A DNA stretch of 64,000 nucleotides from Akkermansia muciniphila. Lineage in GTDB: Bacteria > Verrucomicrobiota > Verrucomicrobiia > Verrucomicrobiales > Akkermansiaceae. The stretch is from NCBI GenBank assembly GCA_945888515.1, contig CAMDAD010000003.1, positions 62,001 through 126,000 on the forward strand. The letters are read 5' to 3'. Under the pieces are notes generated by a model. That model saw nothing but the letters and a program-made list of their open reading frames with translations, did no database searches and was not told the origin of the DNA. The position numbers and the translations under genes were made by a program. Positions 52,978 to 62,362 of the stretch are shown here, piece by piece (within the stretch, counting starts at the first letter, position 1; the number at the start of each line of letters is the position of its first letter).

Positions 52978-55358
52978 TAGGGGTTTTCCAGCGAGCGTAA
53001 TTCCATTGTGCCAGTATTGGTCTCGATGTCTTTGATCAGCTTTTGTAGCGTGGGCTGAAATGCGACCAGGGACTTCGCCTCTGGATGCGCAAGGAAATCT
53101 TTTTCCAACTGACGCAACTGAGGCAGCATGGGCTTCGCCGCACTACCGTACATCGCCATGATTTTCAAACAACGCCCGATGCGGTCTTTTTTGCCCCACT
53201 TATCGATTTCCATGACTTGCAGGCACAGTGTCATCCCCTCGCGAATGCGGTGCTTCGCAAGTAACTCGACACCACTCAAGCGAATGCCGCTGGCAAACAT
53301 CTCACCGCTGGGAGCCTGCATCACGATTGCCTCGCGAATGGCGGGCAATAGCGGCTTGATGTCTTCGTAACTCAGTCGCTGATAGATGCCGCCGATTTCC
53401 CCACGCGCGCGTCCGTCCTGATTTTGCAAGCCAGCGATCACTGCCTTGCGCAACAGATCGCGATCCACCCCATCGAGCGAACGCTTCAGCATCTTGCCAA
53501 ACACAGCCGAGCAGAGATAGCGCTGCTCCATCGCCCGCGGATCTTCCTTCGTGGCACCGACCACCATGCGCTCCAGCAGAGCAGGGACCGCACCCATGGC
53601 CGGATCGCCGATCGCCGCCAGCGCATTCGCCGCACAGACGCGCAGCCAGAGGTCCTTGTCGTGAAAGGCCTGCATCAGCTTTGGCACGGCGGGTGCAGCG
53701 CTTTCCTTGAACAAAGCCAGCGCCTCACAGGCACCGTAGCGCGCTTCTATGCTCGGCGCGTCCAGCATCGCGATGACAACATCTAACGGAAACTGCTTGC
53801 GCCGACTCAGCGCCTGCGCCGCGCGCTCCCTCACGGTGGGCGACCAACTGCCGAGACGATCTAACAAATCTTTCTCACTCATCGCATCGTAATAACTGGT
53901 GCGATCCTTGTTGTTCCAGCCACGGCCATCGGCAACCAGAGCGGCCGCCGACTTGGCATCGAGCGGTTTTACAATGCGCGCGCGTTTCCCCGTGAGATAG
54001 ATTTTTTTCAAAGGCAATGCATAGGCTAACAGATAAGCACTCGTGGCATCCCATCCGGCATAGCTATCATTTTTCGCTTCCGGTGGCCCCAGATGCGCGA
54101 AGGTTCCATCCCAGCGGCGCGCCAGATCGAAATACCATTGCCCAAACTCCTGCATCCATGCCCCCGTCGCCTGCGGTCCCGAGTGCGATACACCCGGCAT
54201 GGCCCAGAGGACGTTGAAAAAATTCCCCGTATGCCCCGTATCGCGCTCGGCTCCATGCGACGCAAGACTCATCTTTGAGAAAAATTCCACGCCCTGGCTT
54301 TCTCCTAACATCTGGAACATCGTGGCAACCATGCCATTCTTGCCATTGTCATCATGCGTCTGTGTCCACGCCGGATGATCACCATAGGGAATCGATCCCT
54401 TGCCGATGTAGAAACGCAGCAACTTCGCACTACGCTCGATCGCCTCATCGATGACAGGCTCATTCACCCCTGCGGCGCGCGTCATGATCAACGCTGTCGT
54501 CAGCGGGACACCTGGGGAATTCATCATTCCATAGCCGCTTAATCGCCCATCTGGCTGCGCAAACTTGTGCCCCCACGAACCCACCGCGCTTTGCCCCTTT
54601 GCCGCCTCCAGCGCCAATCGACGCAATCCCGGTAGCACACGATCATCCTTTGTCGCCATCTGATATTCCGCGAGAAACATCATCACGTAGCCATAATACC
54701 ACGTCTGAAATCCATCGGTCGTGAATGCCGCTGCCCACTCAGCTTCGCGTTGCACCAGTGATTCGTATTTCGCATTCCCACTAGCCAGCAACGCGAGAGC
54801 ATTGATCGAACGAACAATGGGATTGGGTTTGTAGCGCGGTTCCGTCATCGATGCCGCCAACGCTTTGATGCCTTGCTCGAGTATCAATGAAGATTTTTTG
54901 CAGTCATACGGTGCCGTCGCGCTGTATGTTCCCAGCGACTGCAACTTGAGAACGACTTCCCCAGTCTTCCCCGATCGCCACCGTGTCACGCGGAACTCGC
55001 CGCTAGGCGTGGCTTCCGAAATCACGAGTGCTCTTCCCCACTCCGTGCGCAGGTCCTTCACAAAGGGTTGGCCATTGACGCCGAGAATGACATCGCCGAC
55101 GGCAATCTTGCCATCCGCAGGTGATCCCTGATCCACCTTGGTAATCAAAATTTGCCGAGCATCCGTGGTGACCATGCGATCGAAAAACATCCACCCTCTC
55201 AGGCCAGTCGCTCCCAAGTTCCAGTCGTGCTTCGCCTCCGCGGGTATCACATCGCCCTTGGTGAAATCAGGCATGCGCAAAGCCTTGTTCGGGGCAGCAG
55301 CATGAATCGTCGGGGTCGTCAACAAGCACAAGTAGACAATCGCACGAAGCCGATGCAT
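52977..55358 (-). CDS. Exported PDZ / alpha-toroid / HEAT-repeat protein (DUF6288-like)
   Basis: Start at ATG 55358 (MHRLRAIVYLCLLTTPTIHAAA) chosen for the signal peptide; ATG 55412 and 55460 are in frame. About 793 residues. After NLGATGLRGWMF comes a PDZ domain (ITKVDQGSPADGKIAVGDVILGVNGQPF). An alpha/alpha-toroid region of about 350 residues follows (GSWGHKFAQPDGRLSGYGMMNSPG, GFQTWYYGYVMMFLAEYQM), then HEAT repeats (PSIEARYGACEALALFKES, DLWLRVCAANALAAIGD). The layout fits the PVC-restricted proteins described as DUF6288. Probably a periplasmic scaffold or binding protein. Coupled (TAATG) to the sulfatase-PhoD gene. A palindrome lies about 170 bases upstream. Confidence 0.8.
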   Translation of the reverse strand: MHRLRAIVYLCLLTTPTIHAAAPNKALRMPDFTKGDVIPAEAKHDWNLGATGLRGWMFFDRMVTTDARQILITKVDQGSPADGKIAVGDVILGVNGQPFVKDLRTEWGRALVISEATPSGEFRVTRWRSGKTGEVVLKLQSLGTYSATAPYDCKKSSLILEQGIKALAASMTEPRYKPNPIVRSINALALLASGNAKYESLVQREAEWAAAFTTDGFQTWYYGYVMMFLAEYQMATKDDRVLPGLRRLALEAAKGQSAVGSWGHKFAQPDGRLSGYGMMNSPGVPLTTALIMTRAAGVNEPVIDEAIERSAKLLRFYIGKGSIPYGDHPAWTQTHDDNGKNGMVATMFQMLGESQGVEFFSKMSLASHGAERDTGHTGNFFNVLWAMPGVSHSGPQATGAWMQEFGQWYFDLARRWDGTFAHLGPPEAKNDSYAGWDATSAYLLAYALPLKKIYLTGKRARIVKPLDAKSAAALVADGRGWNNKDRTSYYDAMSEKDLLDRLGSWSPTVRERAAQALSRRKQFPLDVVIAMLDAPSIEARYGACEALALFKESAAPAVPKLMQAFHDKDLWLRVCAANALAAIGDPAMGAVPALLERMVVGATKEDPRAMEQRYLCSAVFGKMLKRSLDGVDRDLLRKAVIAGLQNQDGRARGEIGGIYQRLSYEDIKPLLPAIREAIVMQAPSGEMFASGIRLSGVELLAKHRIREGMTLCLQVMEIDKWGKKDRIGRCLKIMAMYGSAAKPMLPQLRQLEKDFLAHPEAKSLVAFQPTLQKLIKDIETNTGTMELRSLENP

Positions 55359-55527
55359 GAAAGCACCCAAAAAGCGACCAGAGAAACAGAAAATCAATGG
55401 AACTGGTTTCATAAGCGATTGGAAATCAAGCACAGAGTCTATCAGATCTGATTGGAGCATCAGGATAAAATTCTGCAGAAAAAACTAATCACTATCAGCA
55501 TGATAAATCAATGTTACAATTCCTCAC

Positions 55528-55551
55528 AACCTGCTCACAATGGGGCAGGTT
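55528..55551. promoter_or_regulatory. 24-bp palindrome, second copy of the regulator-linked operator pattern
   Basis: AACCTG (55528-55533), 12-base spacer CTCACAATGGGG, CAGGTT (55546-55551); with flanking C and G the arms are 7 bp. Sixteen of 24 positions, including both outer AACCT/AGGTT arms and GGGG, equal the palindrome in front of the regulator at 31996. It lies in the 299-base gap upstream of the PDZ gene and 107 bases after the sulfatase stop. Nothing else was seen in this gap. Confidence 0.5.
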
Positions 55552-55657
55552 GATTTCTATGTGCTGCAGTCCGTAGGGCGTCACTCTGACGAGATCGAAA
55601 CGTCAAGACAGCCCCGCCCATAGACCCGAAATGCTATTGTCAGTCAATCTCTGGCGC

Positions 55658-57241
55658 TCACGGCTTAGCGGCCCAGCTCTCGAATTCCTCGCACTGCTTT
55701 AGCCAGAATTGTTCAAGTTTGGCTGCTATCGACGGATTCTCAGCCACCAAGTTATGTTGCTCGGCACGATCTTTCGTTAGATCGTAAAGCTCCCATTCTT
55801 TCCCTTGCAGAGAAACCAATTTCCAATCACCGCAACGCGCCGCACGGTGGCCTTCATGCATCCACCACAGACCATCACGCTCGATGCGCTGATCTTTGGC
55901 AAAAGCCCCAACCAAACTTTTCCCTGGCGCAGGCGGACCCTTCACACTCTGCCACTCGCTCGGTCTTTCCACTCCTGCCAGTTCCAGAATCGTAGGCACG
56001 ATATCGATGACATGAGCAGGCGTGCGACGCAGTTCGTTTTGTGCAGCGATGCCCTTGGGCCAATGAACGATCAATGGCGTGCTAATACCGCCCTCGTGGA
56101 CCCACGTTTTGTGGCGTCGGAATGGAGTGTTGCAAGCACTCGAAAAACCCGGCCCTAGGCACAAGTAAGAAGCAGCGCTACCCGGAGCGGCGTTCTTGTC
56201 GTGTCCCCCATCGCGCACCATAACCTCGGCACTCGCTCCGTTGTCAGAGGCAAATAGAATGAGCGTGTTATCGTAGACATTCATCGCCTTGAGCTGCGCG
56301 ATGATGCGGCCGATCTCCTGATCCATGCGATCTACCATCGCGGCATGGATTGCCATCTTGGTTGCTTGGAACCGCTTCTGCTCTTCCGTTAGATCGCTCC
56401 ATGGCAAGGGATAGAGGATCTCTCCATTACCCAGTTTTTCGCGAAAATCAGGAAACGGCGCGGGAGGTCCGACGTCTTTTTCCAGTGACGACAACTCCGT
56501 GGTCACCAACCCTATCTCGCGCTGACGTTGGTAGCGATGTTGTCGCAGTTGATCCCAGCCCTCCAGATACTTCTCACGATACTTCGCGATATCCTGCGGT
56601 AATGCATGCAACGGAAAGTGGGGAGCATGAAAAGCAATATATTGAAAGAATGGCTTATCAGGCGTTTTTTCCGCATGATCTTTTAGACACTGAACCGCAT
56701 GATTCGCCGTGGTAATGGTGATGTAATGCTCCTCGCCGAGTTGGACGGGTTGCACAGCCACATCATCGCGATAGGTGCCTGCCGTCGTAAAAAAATTTCC
56801 CGGACTGGCAATGTTGAGCGATTTTTCAAAGCCTCCATCGAGCACCTTGCCATCAATGTGCCATTTGCCCGAATGATAATTGCGGTATCCCGCTTTTGCG
56901 AGATAAGCAGGCAACAACGGCGCCCATGTCTGCCGCTTGCCCATCACCCCACCACGTATCGATGGCAAGGCGTCGCGGTGAATTTGCTGTGCATAATATC
57001 CGGTTAACAAAGCTGCCCGCGTCGGCCAACAGCGCGCCGTATTGTAAAACTGAGTGAAACGCAGGCCGTTTGTAGCGAGCGAATCAAGGTGCGGTGTGGC
57101 GATCTCGCCGCCGTAGCATCCGAGGTCAGAATAACCCAAATCATCAGCCAGAATGAGCACGACGTTCGGCTTGGGCGCGGCATGCAGTCCACATAACAGA
57201 CAGCAGCCAAACAGAATCGCATGAGTTAACGCATGCATCAT
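55658..57241 (-). CDS. Sulfatase
   Basis: 527 residues with a signal peptide (MMHALTHAILFGCCLLCGLHAA). Type I sulfatase: LADDLGYSDLG metal site (D33-D34), formylglycine site C71-W-P-T-R in RCWPTRAALLTGYY, YHSGKWHIDGK, FASDNGASAEV, then the closing WELYDLTKDRAEQHNL of S1 arylsulfatases. PTR in place of PSR is a known natural variant. It is coupled by a 4-base overlap to the sulfatase before it and is the last gene of the run starting at 61895. Substrate unassigned; its N-terminus is most like the sulfatase half of the fusion at 35223. Confidence 0.9.
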   Translation of the reverse strand: MMHALTHAILFGCCLLCGLHAAPKPNVVLILADDLGYSDLGCYGGEIATPHLDSLATNGLRFTQFYNTARCWPTRAALLTGYYAQQIHRDALPSIRGGVMGKRQTWAPLLPAYLAKAGYRNYHSGKWHIDGKVLDGGFEKSLNIASPGNFFTTAGTYRDDVAVQPVQLGEEHYITITTANHAVQCLKDHAEKTPDKPFFQYIAFHAPHFPLHALPQDIAKYREKYLEGWDQLRQHRYQRQREIGLVTTELSSLEKDVGPPAPFPDFREKLGNGEILYPLPWSDLTEEQKRFQATKMAIHAAMVDRMDQEIGRIIAQLKAMNVYDNTLILFASDNGASAEVMVRDGGHDKNAAPGSAASYLCLGPGFSSACNTPFRRHKTWVHEGGISTPLIVHWPKGIAAQNELRRTPAHVIDIVPTILELAGVERPSEWQSVKGPPAPGKSLVGAFAKDQRIERDGLWWMHEGHRAARCGDWKLVSLQGKEWELYDLTKDRAEQHNLVAENPSIAAKLEQFWLKQCEEFESWAAKP

Positions 57242-58626
57242 TCTTTCGATTTGAGCTGTTTCACACCCGGCACCATCTGTGACTGGTGCTGTCGCACTGC
57301 AGCTTGGATTTTCTCTAACACCTCAGGATGCTGTGAAGCGACGTCTTTGCTTTCGGCAGGGTCATCGCCCAAATGATAGAGCAAAGGTGGGTCGTGCTGA
57401 ACCTTGGGTTGGCCCCCGAATCCACCTTGCGTGACAAAATGCGCTTTCCAAGGGCCGATCCGGCAGGCTGAAAGCTGCGGGCCACGATAGAAAAAATACG
57501 GTCGCTGCGGCAGTGTCTGATTTTCTAACAAAAGGGGACTCAGATTCACGCCATCGAGCGGCACACCATCGGGTAACGCGACACCTGCCATCGACAGCGC
57601 CGTAGGAAACCAGTCCATTGCCTGCACCAGCTCTGTCGTAACCGCTGGCTTGATGCGTCCCGGCATCCAGGCAAGGCAAGGAACACGCATGCCACCATCC
57701 CAAGTGCTGCCTTTGCCATCGCGCAGTGGTCCCGCAGAGCCACCGCGCTCACCCATGATCAGCCACGGACCATTGTCGCTCGTGAAAACCACCAGTGTGT
57801 TTTCCTGCATCTTTTCTTTGCGCAGGACTTCCAAGATTTGCCCCACACTCCAGTCGAGCTCCTCCACGGTATCACCATAGATTCCCGCCTTGCTTTTGCC
57901 TTTGAAATCAGACGATGCAAACAGTGGCACATGCGGAAAAGTATGAGCTAGATAGAGAAAAAACGGCTGCGTTTTATGCTCGGCGATGAATTTCACCGCT
58001 TCCTCGGTATAGCGTTTGGTGAGAGTTGTCTGGTCCGCAGGTTGCTCGATGATTTTACCATCGCGCATCAGCGGCACATTCCAGCCATCGGCCGGCGGCG
58101 TGGGCGAGGATGTCGCGCCCTTGGGCAAGCCGGGCCTCGCATCCATATCATTCGAATAGGGCAGCCCGAAACTATGCTCAAAACCTTGGTCGAGAGGACG
58201 CGAGCCTTCGTGAATGCCAAGGTGCCACTTGCCGATGTGCATGGTCGCGTAACCACTACCTTGCAGCGCCTCAGCGATGGTGATTTCACTCGGCGGCAGT
58301 CCTCCTTTCGAGTTGGGAAACAGCACCCGTTCGACATTACCACACATGCCGCTGCGCAGTGGGTAGCGCCCCGTCAGCAAGGCCGCACGACTCGGTGTGC
58401 ATACTTCCGCCGCAACGTAAAAGTCCGTAAAACGAACTCCTTCACCGGCCATCCGATCGAGATGCGGCGTGCGGATTTTTTCTGCACCATAACAACCGAG
58501 GTCACCGTAGCCAAGATCATCGGCGAAGATCAGAATCACATTCGGCTTCGGTGCGGCAAAGGCGGCTCCGCAGACGAGCGAGACGCACAAGGAGGGGATC
58601 AGTCGAAGATATTTCGTTTTCATCAT
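57238..58626 (-). CDS. Sulfatase (arylsulfatase A / N-acetylgalactosamine-6-sulfatase-like)
   Basis: 462 residues with a signal peptide (cut near AAFAAP). Type I sulfatase with FADDLGYGDLGCYG (D36-D37), the canonical formylglycine site C76-T-P-S-R in VCTPSRAALLTGRYP, MHIGKWHLGIHEG, FTSDNGPW and SKDVASQHPEV. The IRTPHLDRMAGEGVRFTDFYV and CTPSRAALLTGRYPLRSGM blocks are those of human GALNS/ARSA-type enzymes, so a sugar 6- or 4-sulfate is plausible. It overlaps the upstream LamG-cytochrome gene and the downstream sulfatase by 4 bases each, so the three are co-translated. Confidence 0.92.
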   Translation of the reverse strand: MMKTKYLRLIPSLCVSLVCGAAFAAPKPNVILIFADDLGYGDLGCYGAEKIRTPHLDRMAGEGVRFTDFYVAAEVCTPSRAALLTGRYPLRSGMCGNVERVLFPNSKGGLPPSEITIAEALQGSGYATMHIGKWHLGIHEGSRPLDQGFEHSFGLPYSNDMDARPGLPKGATSSPTPPADGWNVPLMRDGKIIEQPADQTTLTKRYTEEAVKFIAEHKTQPFFLYLAHTFPHVPLFASSDFKGKSKAGIYGDTVEELDWSVGQILEVLRKEKMQENTLVVFTSDNGPWLIMGERGGSAGPLRDGKGSTWDGGMRVPCLAWMPGRIKPAVTTELVQAMDWFPTALSMAGVALPDGVPLDGVNLSPLLLENQTLPQRPYFFYRGPQLSACRIGPWKAHFVTQGGFGGQPKVQHDPPLLYHLGDDPAESKDVASQHPEVLEKIQAAVRQHQSQMVPGVKQLKSKE

Positions 58627-61600
58627 TGGTTTTGTTGGTGAATGGTTCCGTGTAGAATGCTGTTGCCTATTTTCAATTCATAACAGTGGGTAGGCGCGAG
58701 ATCAGGAATCTCTACTGTGACGGTGCGCTTGTCAGCGCTGAGCGCGGTGCTGGCAATCGTAAGCGTTCTCTCGTCAAAATGCTTTGAACCATACTGCGCC
58801 GTTCGTTTCAGACCCCATACCTTCATCGATACATCATCCGCCTTAACAGTCTCGCTGAATGTCACCGTCATTTTTTGTTTCGCGACGTGAAGGGCAATCG
58901 GCACTGGCACCGACTTGCTGCCACGGCGAATCCGATAGAATCCGCCAGATGAGGTAGCATTGCCCGCCCAAGCGAACATGCCGCAGCCGTAGAGCGCACC
59001 GTCATCGCCAAAACGCCCGCGCATGATGCCCGATGCAAAGGCGGGCATGGGCAACTCGCACACCGCTCCCTGCCACTGCCCCCCCACTTCTTCATGCGGC
59101 ACAATGAACACTCGCCCTGTGCCGTAGCTCAGATTCAACAAACTACCACCTAGGTTCCCCCAAGCGTTTTTCGGCACCCACAACAACTCTGCCGGACTGC
59201 GATCTTTTGCATTGGTCATCCACACCATGGGCGGCTGCATCGCTGCATCGGAGGAGTCCGTGACATTTGAGTATCCATACATGTTACCATAAAAACCTCT
59301 AGGCTTTACACGATTGATTCGATTTTTTGGTGTCCAGTGACCTTCTTGATCGGTCACAAAAAAACTACCGTCTTCATTCAAACAAACCCCATTCGCCGCG
59401 CGGAAGCCCGTGGCGAGGATCTCCGTTTGGGCACCATCCTTACTAACTTTCAGCAGCGTGCCGTGATGCGGCACCACACTGTCGAGCGCGTGTCTCGCAG
59501 ATTTGGCATAATAAAAATTTCCTTCCTTATCGGTCTGCAGACCCATCGCAAATTCATGGAAATGCTCGGTAACCTGCGCGTCGTTATTGAAGCAAGCGAC
59601 TTGGTCGATTTCTCCATCGCCATTGAAATCCACGAGTTTCGCGATCTGATCGCGACAGGTAATAAACAACTCGCCGTCACGGAATTTCACTCCCAGAGGT
59701 TGGAACAGGCCGCTCGCAATCCGACGCCAGGTGAGAGAGGCAGGGGCTTTTTCTTTTACACCATCGACGCGCCAGACATCGCCATTCCACATCGCTACGA
59801 TCGCACCTTTTCCATCCGGCGTGAAATCAAAACCACCGGGACGCATCCAACTATGATAGGGGTTTTCGATAGGTAACGGAAATTCATCTGCGACAAACGG
59901 CGCATTCTCCTTGCCCGCCACCGAGGTGGTGGTGACAGTGGCCGTCGACTGCGCGGGACCACCTTTCGTCAGCGCGACGAGATCAATCGTTTCAGGCAAT
60001 GAGTGGGACAGCGCTCCGATGGATGCCGCATCGGCACGGGAAATGAAAAACCGCACTTTCGCCTTACTGGGCAAGCTGGCGACCCAGTAACCACCTTCTT
60101 TCGTTAGGTTGCCTTCTCCTTTCATCACCACTTCTAACGAATCCGGCGCCACGCGCAGTTTCAGCATCTGCCATGACGCAAGCCCATGAATCGTACGGAC
60201 AAACACCGGCTGATCCCCATTGTCGATCCAGGAAGGCGACTCCAACAAGCGCGCTCCGTAAATTTCCTGTTCGATCACGCACTGGTTCCCATAGTAATAC
60301 AACCCCAAATACTTCAAGCCCGGATGCGGGCCGTATTTTCTACCATCCTTCGCGAGTGCTCGTTTGTCATCGAAGTCCGTGATCGCCCAGCCCGGTCCCT
60401 CTGGCAGCACGATGTGCTTTTCGCCAGTCAGAGACGTGTGCGTGCCGTGACTGCCGTCAAAAGCAATGCCGCGCCAATCGACGAAGTCGCCCGTAGTCGC
60501 TGCGGCAAGACGCATGGTATCGTGATCATACACCATCCACGCCCGGCCTTTCGTCACACCGCCTGGACCGGCGTCAAGCCGAATGGCGATGCCTTTTTGC
60601 GCGATGTTGTCTTTTCCGATCTGATAGGTCCATTGCAGCGCGGGACCCAGCTCCATGAGCTGAAACGGCGGCTGTGAACGATCCTCTTTTTCGACCTCTG
60701 CCGAAAGCATGGCTTTTGGCAAAGATGCCAGATACTCCGGCGTCAACGGTGTATATTGCGAGGGATTATGCTGTTTCAAATAGCTTTCGCGGATGTAATG
60801 GATCACCGCGTATTTCTGAGCCGTGGTGTATTGCGACTGCGCGACCATCTGGTTATAGCCATGCGTCAGCGTGAGATACATCGAGTAGGGATCCGCACCA
60901 TTCTTGAAAGACCCTTCGGTGAAACGCAGGGCCGTGGGTAACGAACCGGGCTTTTCCTTATCGCCATGGCAAACGATACACATCGACTGATAAATGGCAT
61001 TCCCCTCTTTTAGCGATTGTCCATTCCACGCTTGCACGATCTCCGCGTGATCACTGCGCTCTAGTGCCTGCACCCATCCCGTTCCGCCCTCCAGCTTCGG
61101 CTTCTGCGCCGCGCGCGGCACATAGGAAAAATCCGGAGTGTTCGCTCCCTTGGCTTCATCTTGAAACAACAGCGCGAGCTCCGCAGGAGGCATGGCGCGT
61201 TTCCACACCCGCAGCGCGGAAATAGAGCCACGCTGGAACACCCCACCAAAGTCCTTGCTGGCCTGCCCCACCTTCCATACATGACCTTTGACATCAGGGC
61301 ACTGAAACGACTCTTTTTCGGCGACCTTTTTCCCATCAAGCCACATCTGCATACGCCCTTTCTGCGACGTCAGCACGACCGTATGCAGCTTGCCATCCGT
61401 GACCTTGCGCCCACCACTGCATTCACCTAACCAACCGATGTCATAGATCAGTTTACCACCGCGCAAAAACAAGGCCTTAGCCCCCGGCGACCACAGCCCC
61501 TCGGGATCGCACATCGCAAACAAGCTACCATCCGCCATGGTGGAAAAAGCAGCCATCGCTGTAAAATCAGCACCGAGATCAAGCTTCGCATCAGCATATT

Positions 61601-61895
61601 CACCGCCTCGGTTCCCCAGCGCTGGGACTTTTTCTGGTCCACGCACCAACTTCCCCGCACTCCACACCCGCAACAAAGGCTCTCCCTGAGTCGTCTGCTC
61701 CAGCGCAATATCGTGCGAAACATGTTCATCTAGCGAAATCGAAAAATCCTCACCCCACGAAATCTTACGAGCACCCTCCACATACAGTCGATAATTCTCC
61801 GGCCACTTCTCCGCCGAAAGTGGCAACGCATTGCGCGGCGGTGCAGCGTGAAGCGCAACAATGAGCCCCAGAAGCAGTAACATTGATTTCATCAT
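58623..61895 (-). CDS. Exported LamG - cytochrome c - DUF6797-like - beta-propeller protein
   Basis: Start at 61895/61892 (MMKSMLLLLGLIVALHAA) chosen for the signal peptide; an upstream ATG at 61952 is in frame. About 1090 residues. Order seen: a LamG-like domain (about 60-250, ending GSISALRVWKRAMPPAEL); a c-type cytochrome (NAIYQSMCIVCHG, heme motif near 306-310, then YAVIHYIRE); a region of about 200 residues with VYDHDTMRLAAATTGDFVDWRG typical of DUF6797; and a sugar-dehydrogenase-like propeller (GGFDFTPDGKGAIVAMWNGDVWRVDG, DFNGDGEIDQV) with a small Ig-like C-terminus. Likely a periplasmic heme-dependent dehydrogenase. Heading two coupled sulfatases, it may oxidise a sugar they release. 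Confidence 0.85.
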   Translation of the reverse strand: MMKSMLLLLGLIVALHAAPPRNALPLSAEKWPENYRLYVEGARKISWGEDFSISLDEHVSHDIALEQTTQGEPLLRVWSAGKLVRGPEKVPALGNRGGEYADAKLDLGADFTAMAAFSTMADGSLFAMCDPEGLWSPGAKALFLRGGKLIYDIGWLGECSGGRKVTDGKLHTVVLTSQKGRMQMWLDGKKVAEKESFQCPDVKGHVWKVGQASKDFGGVFQRGSISALRVWKRAMPPAELALLFQDEAKGANTPDFSYVPRAAQKPKLEGGTGWVQALERSDHAEIVQAWNGQSLKEGNAIYQSMCIVCHGDKEKPGSLPTALRFTEGSFKNGADPYSMYLTLTHGYNQMVAQSQYTTAQKYAVIHYIRESYLKQHNPSQYTPLTPEYLASLPKAMLSAEVEKEDRSQPPFQLMELGPALQWTYQIGKDNIAQKGIAIRLDAGPGGVTKGRAWMVYDHDTMRLAAATTGDFVDWRGIAFDGSHGTHTSLTGEKHIVLPEGPGWAITDFDDKRALAKDGRKYGPHPGLKYLGLYYYGNQCVIEQEIYGARLLESPSWIDNGDQPVFVRTIHGLASWQMLKLRVAPDSLEVVMKGEGNLTKEGGYWVASLPSKAKVRFFISRADAASIGALSHSLPETIDLVALTKGGPAQSTATVTTTSVAGKENAPFVADEFPLPIENPYHSWMRPGGFDFTPDGKGAIVAMWNGDVWRVDGVKEKAPASLTWRRIASGLFQPLGVKFRDGELFITCRDQIAKLVDFNGDGEIDQVACFNNDAQVTEHFHEFAMGLQTDKEGNFYYAKSARHALDSVVPHHGTLLKVSKDGAQTEILATGFRAANGVCLNEDGSFFVTDQEGHWTPKNRINRVKPRGFYGNMYGYSNVTDSSDAAMQPPMVWMTNAKDRSPAELLWVPKNAWGNLGGSLLNLSYGTGRVFIVPHEEVGGQWQGAVCELPMPAFASGIMRGRFGDDGALYGCGMFAWAGNATSSGGFYRIRRGSKSVPVPIALHVAKQKMTVTFSETVKADDVSMKVWGLKRTAQYGSKHFDERTLTIASTALSADKRTVTVEIPDLAPTHCYELKIGNSILHGTIHQQNQ

Positions 61896-61915
61896 TCCCA
61901 GACAGTCTGTAACCT

Positions 61916-61939
61916 CTCCCTGAGATTTGCGCAAGGGAG
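61916..61939. promoter_or_regulatory. 6-12-6 palindrome upstream of the cytochrome/sulfatase operon
   Basis: CTCCCT (61916-61921), 12 bases, AGGGAG (61934-61939). It lies 21 bases before the chosen start at 61895. Half-site spacing is the same as in the palindromes at 31966 and 55528 but the half-site sequence differs. It could be an operator for a paralogous regulator or a hairpin in the leader. Confidence 0.3.
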
Positions 61940-61952
61940 TTCGTGGAAGCAT

Positions 61953-62362
61953 CCCGCTTGACTACGCCAGTCCATCTTCTCCGCCCCATCAGCTCAGCTA
62001 CGTTCTGCAATGAAAAACACGAGCACTACCCAGACCATCCGCACAGAAGCATGCCCTCATGCGCCTACGCTGACGAATCAAACCACCGAAGCGGGATACC
62101 AAAAAATTCCTGCATTCCAAACCTACTCAGACCACTCCATCATCTCCAGTCGAGAAAGATCAGCACCAAGATCTCGCGAAAAACAACGGCAGCACAGCAA
62201 GTGTGCGAGCTCAAAAAGCCGTTAGACAATATCGGCATGCAACACAAAACGCATAAGGTCGGCAATCATAGGCCGCTCCGTGCTTGTTCAACTAAGGGCA
62301 CAGTCGAATGGTCTCGTGATCACTGATTCATTCGCTGCACCCTTAACTGTTCGGCGATGCTG
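61953..62362. other. Intergenic region without supported gene
   Basis: About 410 bases between the cytochrome/sulfatase operon and the small secreted protein gene. Short open frames on the + strand (for example 62010-62225) have polar, low-information translations, no signal peptide or motif, and I do not support them. No RNA gene or repeat was recognised. The region presumably includes the promoter of the minus-strand operon starting at 61895. Confidence 0.5.

Noticed and set aside
62010..62225. Small + strand frame of 71 codons
   Set aside because: Polar, low-information translation without export signal, motif or coupling to a neighbour.
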